Assembly: GCF_046244365.1 (NCBI RefSeq)
Contig: NZ_CP176395.1
Coordinates: forward strand, 4,464,001-4,528,000
DNA length: 64,000 nucleotides
Direction of reading: 5' to 3'
Origin: Paenibacillus_V sp046244365
GTDB lineage: Bacteria; Bacillota; Bacilli; Paenibacillales; NBRC-103111
This document shows, one piece after another, positions 52,383 through 62,105 of the stretch. How positions within the stretch are numbered: position 1 is the first letter of the stretch; every line of letters begins with the position of its first letter. The translations under genes were made by a program, and so were the position numbers. The notes beneath the pieces are model-generated. The model ran no database searches. It was given only the letters and a program-made list of their open reading frames with translations, and was not told the DNA's origin.

Positions 52383-53282
52383 CTACCATAAACCGCTCTC
52401 CCCTCGGCTCAGCCTTCGTACCGTAAAGTTCGCTCCCAGGATCAACAGCAGCCCTACCAGCGACTTGAACAAACCGATCGCAGCGGTGTAGCTGTACTGG
52501 AATTGTTGAAGACCGACGCGGTACACGTAAGTGTCGATCACATCTCCGGTTTCGTAGGTAACGGGATTGAGCAGGTTGATGATCTGTTCGAAATTTGCGC
52601 TCAAAAATCCGCCGAGGCTGAGAATAAACATAATCGCAACCGTTGGCATAATCGACGGGATGTTGATGTGAACGATCCGCTGCCAGCGGTTCGCCCCGTC
52701 GATGGTCGCCGATTCGTGCAGCTCCGGATGAATGCCCGACAGCGCGGCGAAATAGATGATCGAGCCCCACCCGATATCCTTCAGAATGGCCGAAACGACG
52801 ATGATCGAGCGAAAATACGCCTTCTGCCCCATATAAAAAACCGGCTTTCCTCCGAACCACCCGACGATTTCGGCCACGACGCCCGTCGTCGGCGACAGGA
52901 AGTAGATGACAAGCCCTGACATAATGACCCACGAGACAAAATGCGGCAAATACATCGTCGTTTGGATGAAGCGCTGAAAAAAGCGGGACCGGACCTCGTT
53001 CAGCAGCAGCGCAAGCAGAATCGGGGCCGGGAAGGCGAACAGCAGCAAATACAGGTTCAGCAGCAGCGTATTTTTCAGCAAACGGTAAAAGTCGGCTGTT
53101 TGAAACAAGGCTTCAAAATGCTTCAATCCGACCCACGGACTTCCCCAGATGCCGTCGGCAATGCGAAAATCTTTGAAGGCGATCATCACCCCGTAGATCG
53201 GGCCGTACTTAAACACAAGGAAAAAGGCAAACGCAAACAGATAGAGCGCAAACAGCTCCCGATGCTTCATGATGGTCTTCAT
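52383..53282 (-). CDS. Carbohydrate ABC transporter permease (LplB-type)
   Basis: About 299 residues with six membrane segments; KYGPIYGVMIAFKDF after helix 1 and ESATIDGANRWQRIVHINIPSI (EAA loop) are typical of LplB-type permeases. I start at the ATG at 53282, which gives the normal short N-terminus; the frame is open up to a TTG at 53339, but that codon lies within a stable hairpin. Partner of the LplC-type permease. Confidence 0.85.
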   Translation of the reverse strand: MKTIMKHRELFALYLFAFAFFLVFKYGPIYGVMIAFKDFRIADGIWGSPWVGLKHFEALFQTADFYRLLKNTLLLNLYLLLFAFPAPILLALLLNEVRSRFFQRFIQTTMYLPHFVSWVIMSGLVIYFLSPTTGVVAEIVGWFGGKPVFYMGQKAYFRSIIVVSAILKDIGWGSIIYFAALSGIHPELHESATIDGANRWQRIVHINIPSIMPTVAIMFILSLGGFLSANFEQIINLLNPVTYETGDVIDTYVYRVGLQQFQYSYTAAIGLFKSLVGLLLILGANFTVRRLSRGESGLW

Positions 53283-53326
53283 TCCACTTCGCACATCCTC
53301 AAGCCGGATTCGATCCGCCCCCTGCT

Positions 53327-53354
53327 CGGGAAGAGGCAAGCTGCCTCTTCCCCG
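53327..53354 (-). terminator. Intercistronic stem-loop after the sugar-binding protein gene
   Basis: CGGGAAGAGGCA / TGCCTCTTCCCCG, 12 bp with one bulge and a three-base loop, 28 bases after the binding-protein stop. Like the stem after cntA, it would keep the binding protein in excess over the permeases. Confidence 0.7.
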
Positions 53355-53381
53355 GGAGCGTGGAATCGCTTCGCAAGCCGA

Positions 53382-54941
53382 TTATTTTTTAAACTGCTTC
53401 TGGTACATCTCGTTCGCTTCCTTGGTCAGCTCGTCTCCGCCCTTCGCTTTCCATTCCGTCACATATTTATCGAAATCGCTGAGCGGAATTTCCCCGCTGA
53501 TGAATTGGGCGAAATACTTTTGCGTAAGCGCCGTTAGATCCTTCTTATACTTGCCGTCCGACGGCAGCGCCGCGAACAGCAGCGCATCGGTCCAGTTCGG
53601 TGCGGACGAGTACGTGCGAACGGCTTCGTTCAGCTTCGGATTCGAATATTTATCGCGGTAGCTGCGCGTCGTAATATTGCCCAGGGAGAACAATCGGGCG
53701 CCGATCGAATCGCGCTGCTCCTGCTTCTCGAAGCCGGTCAGAAACTTGGTCGCGCCGGAGGACGCTCCGCTGTCCGCAAAGTCCCAATGCGTCCCTTTCA
53801 CGCCCATGCTCGTCATATTGATCGTCTCTTCGTCGCTGCTCTCCGCCCGCAGGATCTCGAATATTTTGTTCAGCTTCGCGGGGTCGTCCTTCACCTTGCT
53901 GCCGAACACGACATAATTGCTCTTGATTCCCCAGTCCCAGCTGCCGCTGCCGCCGGGGCCTTTCGGATTTTTGCCGAGCGCGAGCTTGGCGTTAGGGTTG
54001 ATGTCCTTCATGGCGACGATCGTCGCCCCGTCGGCAAGCGCGGCCTTGCCGATCTGCTCCTCGATGACGCCGATCCGGCCGTTATAGAGCTTTTTGCGGT
54101 ACGAATCCTGCGTATCGGTAATAAATTCAGGATCGATGACGCCGTCGGCGTACCATTGGCGCAGCTTCGCGAGCGCGTCCTTCGCCTCGGGCATGACGGA
54201 CCCGTTGACGATCTGCCCGTTCTTCTCCTGCCACATGGTGGGCTCGACGCCGAATGCGCCGAATATCGAATAGAAACCGGACGACCAGGTCGACGTCGCC
54301 GTACCGGTCAAGCCGTACGTGTCGTTCTTGCCGTTGCCGTCCGGATCGTTCTTCGCGAACGCATAAACGGCCTTCTCGAACTCGTCGAGCGTCTCCGGAA
54401 GCTTCGCAATGCCGGCTTTGTCGAGCCAGTCCTTGCGCCACAGCATCGTGAGATCGTAAGGCTTCAAATCGATGAACATCGGAACCGCCCACAGCTTGTC
54501 GCCGAACGTAACCGTCTGAAACAACGCCTTAGCCTGCTCAACGTCCTTATAGTATTCCGGCATCTTCTCCTTCACCATGTTCGGGTCGATGCTCATGAGC
54601 ACCCCTTGAGCTTGGTAAGCGGATACGTTCGAGGGATCGCCAAGCATGAACAGGTCCGGTATTTCGCCGGATGCGATGCTGGCGTCGGTCACCTTGACCG
54701 GTTTGATTTTGACATTGAATTTCTGCTCCAGCCACTTCTGCACTTGCGTATCGGCAACGACCGCCGCCGCCTGAAAGTGAATTCCCCACGTAATCTCGAT
54801 CGGCTTGGCCGGCTTGGCGGAACCGCTCGGCTGGCTCGTTTCGGAACTGTTCTTCTTCTCTGCGGAACACCCGCCGAGTACGCCTGCCGCCATACTGGCA
54901 GCCAGGACGGCAACACCTATGGTCTTCATTTTATTAGGCAA
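53382..54941 (-). CDS. Extracellular sugar-binding lipoprotein (LplA/YtcQ-type)
   Basis: 519 residues. The signal peptide ends in LGGC (lipobox, Cys about 25), followed by a Ser-rich linker. The body matches large oligosaccharide-binding proteins of the LplA type, with DPDGNGKNDTYGL, a calcium-binding loop typical of these. First gene of a four-gene operon with two permeases and the beta-helix protein. It probably captures oligosaccharides released by the latter. Regulator gene divergent. Confidence 0.87.
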   Translation of the reverse strand: MPNKMKTIGVAVLAASMAAGVLGGCSAEKKNSSETSQPSGSAKPAKPIEITWGIHFQAAAVVADTQVQKWLEQKFNVKIKPVKVTDASIASGEIPDLFMLGDPSNVSAYQAQGVLMSIDPNMVKEKMPEYYKDVEQAKALFQTVTFGDKLWAVPMFIDLKPYDLTMLWRKDWLDKAGIAKLPETLDEFEKAVYAFAKNDPDGNGKNDTYGLTGTATSTWSSGFYSIFGAFGVEPTMWQEKNGQIVNGSVMPEAKDALAKLRQWYADGVIDPEFITDTQDSYRKKLYNGRIGVIEEQIGKAALADGATIVAMKDINPNAKLALGKNPKGPGGSGSWDWGIKSNYVVFGSKVKDDPAKLNKIFEILRAESSDEETINMTSMGVKGTHWDFADSGASSGATKFLTGFEKQEQRDSIGARLFSLGNITTRSYRDKYSNPKLNEAVRTYSSAPNWTDALLFAALPSDGKYKKDLTALTQKYFAQFISGEIPLSDFDKYVTEWKAKGGDELTKEANEMYQKQFKK

Positions 54942-55243
54942 CGCAAACTCCCCCTGTTTGGCTTGATTGAAAGACGTTCCCCGATGTGCTGTCCCCGGCC
55001 GGGATTGGGAACGATTACATCATTTACGTTATCCTGCCGCAAGCGATTTCACAATGATTTCATTCGATTTTCGTTATGTTTTTCCCTTTTGGTGCCGATT
55101 TCCGGGCATTATGTTATCCGATTTTTCGTATGTTTTTCGCGTCCCGCCTTTCCGCCCCTTCAATCTATGCTATAATTTGCGTGGTGCCGTGTCTGGTATC
55201 CGTACGACCTTGTAAACGCTATCAAACTCGAAGGAGGGTCAGG
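54942..55243. other. Divergent promoter region between the binding protein and its AraC regulator
   Basis: No gene. It contains an extended -10 (TGCTATAAT at 55168-55176) facing the regulator. Imperfect direct TTTCGTTATGTTTTTC and TTTCGTATGTTTTTCG copies at about 55069-55085 and 55123-55140 could be regulator binding sites. Confidence 0.5.
55168..55176 (+). promoter_or_regulatory. Extended -10 promoter of the AraC-type regulator gene
   Basis: TGCTATAAT is a perfect extended -10; the -35 is weak. Transcription would start near 55183, about 60 bases before the ATG. Confidence 0.6.
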
Positions 55244-57616
55244 ATGTCCGTTCGTCTGGTGATTCGAAACCGCTCGTTATTCGTCAAGCTGCTGATCTCC
55301 TTGACGGCAATCGTCATTGTCACCGTCATCCTCATTTCCTCGATCACGTACACGATCTCCGCCGATACGAACATTCAGAACTCGATCGAATACAACAAGT
55401 CGATTTTGGAGCAGCAGCGGGAGCTGATTCATAAAGAACTGCATGCCATGAAAAATATCGCCTCAAGCATGATGATGACCCAGTCGTACCTTTACCACAC
55501 GATTAACGATAAGCTGAGCGTCGCCTCGCTGATCGATTTGTCCCGTTTTTTGGAGGAGCAGAAGAAGCTGAGTCCGTATATCGATTCCATCTATCTCGCC
55601 TACGGCAAGCTGGATCTCATTCTAACCACCCGTTCGGATATGAAAACGTCATCCTTATCTTCGTTCTCCGACCGTTCGTGGCTGCCGGAGGTATACCAAG
55701 AAACCGGGAGCCGGACGGTATGGCTCACCGATCGTTCGAGCGGTATTGCTCAGGGCAAGTTTGCCACCAGCTTAATGCAGAAAATGCCGCTCATCGGACC
55801 GGTCGAAGGCGCCATTCTCATTAATTTGAAGCTCGACGCGCTTTTTAAAGACTATCTCGGCCATTACCGCAGCAAGAAGGGAACGACGCTTGTCCTCGGG
55901 CCGCAAGGCGAGCTGCTCTACAGCGAAAACGATGAAACGGCGTCGCTTATCTCCCAACTAAATATGGAAGCATTGTCTTCGCCCGAAAATGGATCGTACG
56001 AAGACGATCGCCGATGGATCGTAACCTATACGACTTCCGATTTGACCGGATGGAAATTCGTCAATTTAACCGAGCGATCCGTCCTGCTTCACGGCCTTAA
56101 CCGTATTAAAATGATTGTGATAGCCGTTTCCGGACTTTACGTCACGGCCGCCATCCTCTTGTCGTTCTATATCTCGCGGAGGCTGTACCGCCCGCTTAAA
56201 AGCGTCCTTGCTTATATCAGCGGCTCCAACGCGGCATCCGGCCCCTCCCCCGGCGAAGGCCAGAGCCCGGAATCCGCCCCGCCGGCCGCTGACGAAGCGA
56301 GCTTCATCCGGCAATCCTTCGAACGGCTCAGACACAGCCGGGAAGCCATCCTCAGCGAGAAGGAGCGGGTCGAGACGCTGCTTGGGGCCAACCGCTCGGC
56401 GATCAAGGAAAAATATTTGAGCGACCTCATCAAGGGGCGCGCGGTTTCCCCGCAGGGCGGAGGGCAGGAGAAGGACGCATCGGAGCTTCTCGGACTGAAG
56501 CTTGATTTCGCGCGGTTTGCCATCCTAACCGTAGAGTTGGAGGAGTTGGAGGAGCAGGCGCTGCTTAACGACTCGACCGGCAAGCTTCATTTTCATCTGT
56601 TTCAATATGGCTTGATCGAAGAGTTCGGAGCCGAAGTCGACGGCGAAATTTTCGCCAGGGACGATGAACGGATCGTGATCATTCATGCCGTGCCGTCCGG
56701 ACATGACGAGCTCCCGGCCGAGCTTGCAAGAAAGCTCCAGCTGCATATGAAAAGCCGTTACGGCATAACCGCGACGATCGGCATCAGCCGCATATGCGCC
56801 GGCGTGCAGTCGGTCCAGTCGGCCTATGAAGAGTCGGTCGAGGCGCTCAGCCTCAAAATGTATGTCGGCAAAGGCGAAATCGTGCCTTATGCGATCGTCA
56901 GCAGCTGGAAACAGGATGACGAGACCTACTTTTATCCGTATGAGTTGGAGACGAAGCTGCTTCAGGCGCTGTTGCAACTGAACGAGGAGGATTGTGCGGC
57001 GATCATCGGGCTGATCACGCAAGAGGTGACCGCACGCAGGCTGGGGAAAGCCAACGTTCAGCAGCTTTTCTTTCAGCTAAGCGGAGAGATCGTGAAAACG
57101 CTGGTTCAAACCGGGGGCGATATGTCCATCGTGTTCGGCGACCGGCCGTTCGTGCTATCCGGCATTCAGACGCTTCGCGATATGGAGATGCGCTTGCTGG
57201 AGATGTGCGCTCAAATCATCGAGCACAACCGGGAGAAGCGGCTGAAGCTGAACGACGTCACGCTGCAGCTCGCAACCGAGTTTATGGACAAAAACTATAA
57301 CAACAATATTACGATCGAGACGGTCGCCGGCCACGTGCAGCGCAGCACGTCCTTTTTGAGCCGCATCTTTAAGGAAGCGACAGGCACGACGATCAACGAC
57401 CATTTGATTCATCTTCGGATCCAAAGAGCCTGCGAGCTGCTGCGGCAGCCGAAATATTCGCTGGAGGACATTTGCCGCGAAATCGGTTACTCCAATGTCA
57501 GCTACTTCAACAAGCTGTTCAAATCGCGTATGGGACATACGCCGGGGCAATACCGGCTGCTGCAGTCGGCGGACCGGATCGCAGAGGCAAGCCGCGAGGA
57601 GCCGGAATCGACTTAA
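55244..57616 (+). CDS. Membrane-anchored AraC-family regulator with extracellular sensor domain
   Basis: 790 residues from the ATG at 55244 (AAGGAGGG upstream). A first membrane helix at about 13-37, an extracellular Cache-like sensor of about 250 residues, a second helix at about 285-310, and a HAMP-like/coiled-coil cytoplasmic linker. A GGDEF-like degenerate central region is followed by a C-terminal AraC DNA-binding domain with two helix-turn-helix units (NNNITIETVAGHVQRSTSFLSRIFKE; SLEDICREIGYSNVSYFNKLFKSRMGHTPGQYR). It probably senses a sugar outside the cell and activates the divergent transporter/beta-helix operon. Confidence 0.87.
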   Translation: MSVRLVIRNRSLFVKLLISLTAIVIVTVILISSITYTISADTNIQNSIEYNKSILEQQRELIHKELHAMKNIASSMMMTQSYLYHTINDKLSVASLIDLSRFLEEQKKLSPYIDSIYLAYGKLDLILTTRSDMKTSSLSSFSDRSWLPEVYQETGSRTVWLTDRSSGIAQGKFATSLMQKMPLIGPVEGAILINLKLDALFKDYLGHYRSKKGTTLVLGPQGELLYSENDETASLISQLNMEALSSPENGSYEDDRRWIVTYTTSDLTGWKFVNLTERSVLLHGLNRIKMIVIAVSGLYVTAAILLSFYISRRLYRPLKSVLAYISGSNAASGPSPGEGQSPESAPPAADEASFIRQSFERLRHSREAILSEKERVETLLGANRSAIKEKYLSDLIKGRAVSPQGGGQEKDASELLGLKLDFARFAILTVELEELEEQALLNDSTGKLHFHLFQYGLIEEFGAEVDGEIFARDDERIVIIHAVPSGHDELPAELARKLQLHMKSRYGITATIGISRICAGVQSVQSAYEESVEALSLKMYVGKGEIVPYAIVSSWKQDDETYFYPYELETKLLQALLQLNEEDCAAIIGLITQEVTARRLGKANVQQLFFQLSGEIVKTLVQTGGDMSIVFGDRPFVLSGIQTLRDMEMRLLEMCAQIIEHNREKRLKLNDVTLQLATEFMDKNYNNNITIETVAGHVQRSTSFLSRIFKEATGTTINDHLIHLRIQRACELLRQPKYSLEDICREIGYSNVSYFNKLFKSRMGHTPGQYRLLQSADRIAEASREEPEST

Positions 57617-57621
57617 CGAGG

Positions 57622-57659
57622 AAAAGCCGGCCACTCCGTCTGAGAGTTGGCCGGCTTTC
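57622..57659. terminator. Bidirectional terminator
   Basis: AAAGCCGGCCACTC / GAGAGTTGGCCGGCTTT with a T-rich flank, between the AraC regulator and the converging sugar operon. Confidence 0.82.
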
Positions 57660-57663
57660 GTAT

Positions 57664-58305
57664 TCAAATAGTCAAAAGCGTATTTATTTTTACCCACAGT
57701 TCGGCTCCTTGCTCTCCGTCCTTCCAGGGAATGAAATGCGGCTTCATGATGTCATGCCAGTTCTCAGGTGTGATGGGCGCCGGCCATGTCCTTCGCGTCA
57801 CTCCGCTCACGTTCGCCGATACCGGCCGTTCGTAATAGGAGAAGATCACCTCCTCGTGCGCTCCGATCATGTAGGTCGGATTGAAGCTGTTCGGCGTCTC
57901 CTCTTGTTTCGCGTAATGATAGAAGACGTAACTGCCGTACATCTCCGGGTTCAGACGCGCCAGCGAGCCGATCCGCTCCCGGTCTTCACAGCGGGCTTCC
58001 GGCGATTCTCCCTCCCCGTCGTGATAAATATCGAGCATCGGGACCGCCAAGCGGCTTGTGCCGTCGCTTCCCCCGGGCCACGTCTCCAACATCGCCCGGC
58101 AAGCTGCCGGCCATTCCCACTCGAAGCTTTCGCCTGCCGTTTCAAAATAAAGAAACAAGCCGTCCCCCTTCTCGAATAGGGAACCGGCGAGCATCCCTTG
58201 CCGCTGAAGCTCCTGCCGCCACTCGGAGAGGGATTCCTTCAAAGCCAGGACAAATTTGTCCTTGGTTCTTTCCTTCAGTTGAGCTCTGTACATCCGTCTT
58301 TTCAT
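57664..58305 (-). CDS. L-rhamnose-mutarotase-like protein
   Basis: 213 residues. The first 100 (MYRAQLKERTKDKF, LQRQGMLAGSLFEKGDGLFLYFE) resemble RhaM/L-rhamnose mutarotase-type alpha-beta barrels, which interconvert sugar anomers; the last 110 residues (GSYVFYHYAKQEE, PENWHDIMKPHFIPW) are not family-typical and may be a fused domain. It is the last gene of a four-gene minus-strand operon and overlaps the amidohydrolase stop. Function is inferred partly from neighbours. Confidence 0.5.
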   Translation of the reverse strand: MKRRMYRAQLKERTKDKFVLALKESLSEWRQELQRQGMLAGSLFEKGDGLFLYFETAGESFEWEWPAACRAMLETWPGGSDGTSRLAVPMLDIYHDGEGESPEARCEDRERIGSLARLNPEMYGSYVFYHYAKQEETPNSFNPTYMIGAHEEVIFSYYERPVSANVSGVTRRTWPAPITPENWHDIMKPHFIPWKDGEQGAELWVKINTLLTI

Positions 58306-59135
58306 GGTTCGATCCGATAAAATCGCCGGGCGTTGCCCGCGCGAATTTCCCCTTTCTCCTCTTGAGAGAGTCCGTCAGGAAGCAGATCTTCAAACAAATC
58401 GACGACATCCCTGTAGCCGCCCGCCTGTAAGGCGACCGGCCAGTCGCTGCCGAATAGCAGCCGATCGCAGCCGAACAGCCGGACCAGCTGCTCGACGTAC
58501 GGCCGAAGCAGCTCCGGATGGGGACCGCCGGCCATCGTGATCATGCCGGACAGCTTGACCGCCGTTTCCGGGAGCCGGGCTAGCCGTTCCATGCCGGTTC
58601 GCCACGGCTCCGTCTGCCGCGTCCGTACGGCCGGGCAACCCAGATGGCCCACGATCGCCTTCAACGCCGGTACCTCTTCCAGGTACGACGCGACGCCGAA
58701 GAGATCGTCAGGCTGCACGAGCAGGTCCAGCGTCAACCCGGCCTGCATTAGACTGCCGAGCGCCGCCCGGAGCTTGCTCCGGTCGCCGGCAGACCTACCC
58801 TCGCGAAACGCGCTGCCGTTGATCCTGATCCCGGTGAAGCGGGGATGCGCTTGCAACGACCTGAGCTGCTCGGGGAAGCGTTCCGCGAACGGATCAAGCC
58901 CGCCGCTTACGCCGGAGATGACCGGCCAGCTCTGCGACAGCTCCAGCAGGAAAGCTGCCTCCTCGGCCGTAGGCGCGGCCTGTACGGCGACAAGCCCCTC
59001 GACGCCGAACGTTCGAAGCGCCGGAAGCAGCCGCTCCGGCATATAATCCTGGCAGAGCAGCGCGTTATCAGGCTTCAGCCAGCCGTAATCGCCGCGCGCC
59101 GGCTTCCAGAAATGCACGTGGCTGTCTATGTACAT
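58302..59135 (-). CDS. Amidohydrolase family protein (L-fuconolactonase-like, COG3618)
   Basis: 277 residues from the ATG at 59135 (GAGGA upstream; overlaps the previous stop). The metal-binding opening MYIDSHVHFWKP, central VGHLGCPA and C-terminal LLFGSDWPVAL (metal Asp) are the hallmarks of TIM-barrel lactonases acting on fucono- or rhamnonolactones. With the mutarotase-like protein and the aldo/keto reductase this suggests oxidative breakdown of a 6-deoxy sugar through a lactone. Confidence 0.78.
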   Translation of the reverse strand: MYIDSHVHFWKPARGDYGWLKPDNALLCQDYMPERLLPALRTFGVEGLVAVQAAPTAEEAAFLLELSQSWPVISGVSGGLDPFAERFPEQLRSLQAHPRFTGIRINGSAFREGRSAGDRSKLRAALGSLMQAGLTLDLLVQPDDLFGVASYLEEVPALKAIVGHLGCPAVRTRQTEPWRTGMERLARLPETAVKLSGMITMAGGPHPELLRPYVEQLVRLFGCDRLLFGSDWPVALQAGGYRDVVDLFEDLLPDGLSQEEKGEIRAGNARRFYRIEP

Positions 59136-61081
59136 GGCGCATCGTCCTCTTGCCCGCTCCGACCGCTCAGCAGCGGATTGCCGGAATACGGGTTCGGCCA
59201 CGGCATGTCATAGCTTGGCGAATTCGCATACCGTTCCATGCCGAGCTTGAGCCTTATGCCCGCTCCGGGTTTCAGGCCGACCGCCAGCCACTTGCCTTGA
59301 ACCTCGGCGTACGGGTCTTGCGGAAGGCCGCCTGCGTCGAGCCGCTGCGCGCCGGTGAACCGGTGCTCGCCGAACGTTCCCGCCTGAATGACGACCTCGC
59401 GTTCGTCAAACAAGCTGGTGTTGCAGAGCTGAAGCGTCACGCTGTCCGGCGCAAGCGCCTCCACCAGCGCGGACACGCCAGGCGGAAGACCCGGCCGCCG
59501 CTCCAAGGCGTCGAAGTAGCGCACCCTCGCATGCTGCAGGCCGCCGTGCGAGATGTGCATCGGGCCGCCCAGCGTCAGCTGTACGAGCGACTCGAAGTAA
59601 AGCGGGCACATCTCCTGCCAAATATGAATGCTGGAGTAGTTTCCATCGTGAAAGCCGCTGCTCCAGCCGCGCGGATCGCCCTGCTCCGAGCGCATCCGTT
59701 CCAGCTGCCGGCCGACGAGCTCCATATTGGCGGACAGGATGGCCTCCAGATAGTCCGGATTGCAGCCGCGAATATACTGGAACCACGGTTCCGTATTGCC
59801 GATATAGTGCTTCGTCTCCCGGCCCGTCCGGCTGTCTCTCCCCGATACGACCGGCACGACGATTTCATTCCAATCGTGATCCTTCGGAATCCGCTCGATC
59901 CGCTGCAAGTCTTCTTCGGCCATCGACATCGTCCACAGATAGATCGGATACTTCGGCAGCGGCTTCCGCCAATCGCTCCAGCCGTTATCCCCGTGCTTGT
60001 TGGGAACGAGCGCATGGCCGTTCTCGTCTCGGCGCAGCGCCCAGTTCGCGTCGAGCTGGGAACGGGCGAGCGCCAGCCGGCTCATGTCCCCCGTGAGCAG
60101 CACGGCGTTCATGCATGCGTTCGTAAGCGGCTCGATGATCGTCATGAATCCGTGCGGCCATCTCCAGCCGTAGTACCCGCCCCACCATTTGCCGCCGTTG
60201 TATTCGCCGATCTCGCCGGACAGGCCGATATTGTCCGGGATGATTCCGCCGTTGCGGCCGGTTCTCTCTTCCCAGGCCGCAAGATAATCGGCCACCCATT
60301 CGCGGAACGCTTCATCTCCCGTATGCATGTAGGCGTGCGCGACCAATCCGCTGGCGTTCAAATTCAAAGGGACGTCCCCGCGGTTCATCCTCTCGTTCAT
60401 CATCGCGATCAGCCGCCGGTATACATCGTCGTCCGTCCATGGACATTTGCCCTTTGCGTAATCGACGCCGGGAATGTCTTCATATGGTGCCGGATAATGA
60501 TCAAGGATGCCGCGATGGGTGATCCAATCCTCGGCCGTCACTTGGAAGCGCGGCCCTTTGCTGCCGTTCAGAGGCGAGCGGATCAGTTGCAACGCTTTGT
60601 CATAGTTCGGGGCGTCCGGGTCGTCACCCGTATACATGCGGGCGAAACGAACCGAGCGCTGCCGGTCCTTCAATGTAGCCGGGCCTGCAAGCCCGAGGAA
60701 GTACAAAAATAAATATCCTTCGCCATGATGCATCCAATCGTAATATGCATCGAATTCCCGGTGGATTTGACCGTACTCCGTCCATTGCCACGTAATCGCT
60801 TCCCATATTTTGCGCGACACGTCGTGCAGCTCCCTGTCTCCCCCGAGCACGTAGAGCAGCGCCAGGTTCATAAATCCTTCGTACGGGTCGTCCGAGCCGT
60901 CCATTCCCGGCCATTCCTTCTGCCAGATCAGGCTTCCGTCCGGCTGCGTGTAGCGCTCCACGAACTCCTTCGCCGCCTGATTCAGCGTCTGCAGCAGCCA
61001 CTGCTCCTGCAACGCCCATGCCGGCGGAACCATCCGCTCCCCCGCTTCGATCCGCGGAAGCCCGCTTCCTTGTGCGTTCAT
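59126..61081 (-). CDS. Uncharacterised 651-residue protein, probable six-hairpin enzyme
   Basis: No signal peptide. Its Trp/Tyr-rich helical repeats (WQKEWPGMDGSDDPYEGF, YYDWMHHGEGYLFLYFLG, GKWWGGYYGWRWPHGF) over residues 30-500 suggest an alpha/alpha six-barrel as in many glycosidases and lyases. The last 130 residues look beta-rich (sandwich). I do not recognise the family. Its place in the operon with sugar-lactone and reductase genes suggests that it cleaves or modifies a sugar conjugate, in the cytoplasm. Confidence 0.6.
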   Translation of the reverse strand: MNAQGSGLPRIEAGERMVPPAWALQEQWLLQTLNQAAKEFVERYTQPDGSLIWQKEWPGMDGSDDPYEGFMNLALLYVLGGDRELHDVSRKIWEAITWQWTEYGQIHREFDAYYDWMHHGEGYLFLYFLGLAGPATLKDRQRSVRFARMYTGDDPDAPNYDKALQLIRSPLNGSKGPRFQVTAEDWITHRGILDHYPAPYEDIPGVDYAKGKCPWTDDDVYRRLIAMMNERMNRGDVPLNLNASGLVAHAYMHTGDEAFREWVADYLAAWEERTGRNGGIIPDNIGLSGEIGEYNGGKWWGGYYGWRWPHGFMTIIEPLTNACMNAVLLTGDMSRLALARSQLDANWALRRDENGHALVPNKHGDNGWSDWRKPLPKYPIYLWTMSMAEEDLQRIERIPKDHDWNEIVVPVVSGRDSRTGRETKHYIGNTEPWFQYIRGCNPDYLEAILSANMELVGRQLERMRSEQGDPRGWSSGFHDGNYSSIHIWQEMCPLYFESLVQLTLGGPMHISHGGLQHARVRYFDALERRPGLPPGVSALVEALAPDSVTLQLCNTSLFDEREVVIQAGTFGEHRFTGAQRLDAGGLPQDPYAEVQGKWLAVGLKPGAGIRLKLGMERYANSPSYDMPWPNPYSGNPLLSGRSGQEDDAPCT

Positions 61082-61092
61082 ATCACTTCCCC

Positions 61093-62001
61093 CTATTCCG
61101 CCGGAAACAGACTCTTGCCCTGAAACAGGGCATACACCCGGCTAAGCTCGTCTGGCGCAAGCCCTCGCCCGTCGCAATACGCCATGTTCGTACGCAGCAC
61201 CTCGCAAGTAGCGGCACCGGTCAGCGTAACATGAACGGCCGGCTGCGAAAGACTGAAGCGCATAGCCGGCTCGACGAGTCCGTGCGGCTCCTTCGTTCGC
61301 AAAAATCGCAGCTGTTCGATGCGCTGCGCCGCCTCCGTCACGATATCGTCCGTCAGGAACGGCGCCGGCGTGTCCGCAAGCAAACCGAGCCCCAGCACAC
61401 TGCCATTGATGACCCCGATCCCGGTCTCCGCTGCGAGCGGAAGCAGCTCGTCCTTGGCCGTATGATCGATCAGCATATACCGCGCATAAAATTGTATGCT
61501 GTCGAACCGGTTCAGCCTGACGAAGCGCATCAGAAGCGGCAGTATTCTTGTCGAGATGCCGATATACCGGATCTTCCCTTCGTCCCGCAGCTTCTCGAGC
61601 GCCGGAAGCGTCTCGTTCACAAGCGTCTCGTACGGCGCCTGCTCGGCATCGTGAATTTGCAGCAAATCGATCCAGTCGGTCTGCAGCCGCTCCAGACTTT
61701 GCTCGACGGACCGGATCGTATCCGCATAACCGAACGACTCGTCAGGGCCGACCGCTTTCGAAGCCAGAACGACCCCGTTCCGTTTCCCGTCTCGCAGCGC
61801 TTGCCCGATCCGCCGCTCCGATTCGCCTCTATTGTAACGGGGAGCCGTATCGATAAAATTGATGCCGCCGTCGATCGCTTCATGGATCATCTTCTCGACT
61901 TCGCGCTCATCGGCGGGGCCGAAAACGCCGGCCAGCGGAGCGCCGCCAAGCCCGAGCTTCGACACGCGAAGCCCTGTTCGGCCAAACGTTGTATACTCCA
62001 T
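61093..62001 (-). CDS. Aldo/keto reductase (aldose dehydrogenase-like)
   Basis: 302 residues, AKR fold. N-terminal TTFGRTGLRVSKLGLGGAPL; the tetrad is present: Asp in FIDTAPRY, Tyr four residues later, Lys in LASKAV, His in LLQIHD. It resembles L-fucose/L-galactose/D-threo-aldose 1-dehydrogenases, which make the lactone that the downstream amidohydrolase would open. First gene of the operon, divergent from an AraC regulator 104 bases away. Confidence 0.83.
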   Translation of the reverse strand: MEYTTFGRTGLRVSKLGLGGAPLAGVFGPADEREVEKMIHEAIDGGINFIDTAPRYNRGESERRIGQALRDGKRNGVVLASKAVGPDESFGYADTIRSVEQSLERLQTDWIDLLQIHDAEQAPYETLVNETLPALEKLRDEGKIRYIGISTRILPLLMRFVRLNRFDSIQFYARYMLIDHTAKDELLPLAAETGIGVINGSVLGLGLLADTPAPFLTDDIVTEAAQRIEQLRFLRTKEPHGLVEPAMRFSLSQPAVHVTLTGAATCEVLRTNMAYCDGRGLAPDELSRVYALFQGKSLFPAE

Positions 62002-62105
62002 ACTTTCATCCCTCCTACTTTAGATTGTAAAGATCATCCCTTATAATGAAATAGCCAGAGTTCCACATCTTATAGCATATCTTCTCTACAAGTTCAAAAG
62101 GGGGA

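Noticed and set aside
59150..60712. Plus-strand ORF of 520 residues opposite the uncharacterised sugar-operon gene
   Set aside because: Composition typical of antisense frames in GC-rich DNA, no ribosome site; the minus-strand frame overlaps its operon neighbours in a normal way.
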